64,000 nucleotides of DNA, from positions 423,001 to 487,000 of the forward strand of contig CANJKZ010000428.1 in the NCBI GenBank assembly GCA_947471745.1. Reading direction: 5' to 3'. Positions 63,907-64,000 of this stretch are shown piece by piece. The stretch is from Closterium sp. Naga37s-1 (Eukaryota > Streptophyta > Zygnematophyceae > Desmidiales > Closteriaceae). The stretch's first letter is position 1. Every line of letters begins with the position of its first letter. Below the pieces are notes generated by a model, which ran no database searches, had not been told where the DNA came from, and saw nothing but the letters and a program-made list of their open reading frames with translations. Position numbers and translations under genes: made by a program.

Positions 63907-64000
63907 CTGTACGACAGTGAGGGATTGAGGCCACATGCCACAGCGCAAAGCAAAGATAGGTATTTGGGCGCACACACACCGCGAAACATGCATGCACGAA

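Overview
The window reads as nuclear DNA of a streptophyte green organism, most likely a charophyte alga of the zygnematophyte type (a Closterium-like genome is my best guess). The genes are split by GT-AG introns. A plant-type AP-2 mu subunit, a plant-type GH5 exo-1,3-beta-glucanase with fascin-like repeats, an ABHD17-type hydrolase, a two-domain universal stress protein, an ornithine decarboxylase and a mannosylglycerate-hydrolase-like GH63 enzyme point to the green lineage but not to a flowering plant. The assignment is an inference from gene content. No search was possible.

Layout. 1-5.1 kb: a 39-base exon fragment of a GH5 gene at the edge, a roughly 1 kb field of degenerate GATCAGC repeats, a hairpin derived from the end of the next gene, and an intronless F-box/LRR gene on the minus strand. 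5.4-19.2 kb: a PIF/Harbinger-like MITE, then a 13 kb Ty3/gypsy chromovirus with a younger Ty1/copia element nested inside its reverse transcriptase. Both have exact target duplications and near-identical LTRs. 19.4-24.2 kb: the GH5 gene (minus). 26.9-28.9 kb: NDUFA2, the B8 subunit of mitochondrial complex I (minus). 29.5-30.5 kb: an unrecognised membrane protein (minus). 32.4-36.0 kb: ABHD17-type depalmitoylase (minus). 38.6-41.0 kb: universal stress protein (plus). 41.6-44.1 kb: ornithine decarboxylase (plus). 44.5-46.5 kb: a type I membrane protein of unknown function (minus). 47.7-52.4 kb: GH63 mannosylglycerate-hydrolase-like enzyme (minus). 53.0-57.0 kb: a complete hAT transposon with an intact five-exon transposase. 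57.8 kb: a perfect 30-bp hairpin. 58.1-58.7 kb: a second PIF/Harbinger-like MITE. 59.4 kb to the edge: the AP-2 mu adaptin gene (minus), 5' end outside the window.

The host genes are unrelated housekeeping genes and do not form a pathway. For most of them I resolved exons base by base, and the splice phases agree throughout, so the loci look functional.

The most unusual signal is structural. Introns of three unrelated genes (GH5, GH63, AP-2 mu) hold truncated copies of their neighbouring exon. Each copy contains one exon edge with its splice site, present once or as a tandem array (134-bp and 107-bp units in GH63, both-sided copies in AP-2 mu). Introns are also rich in minisatellites, including a 44-bp array whose unit carries a 20-bp perfect palindrome.
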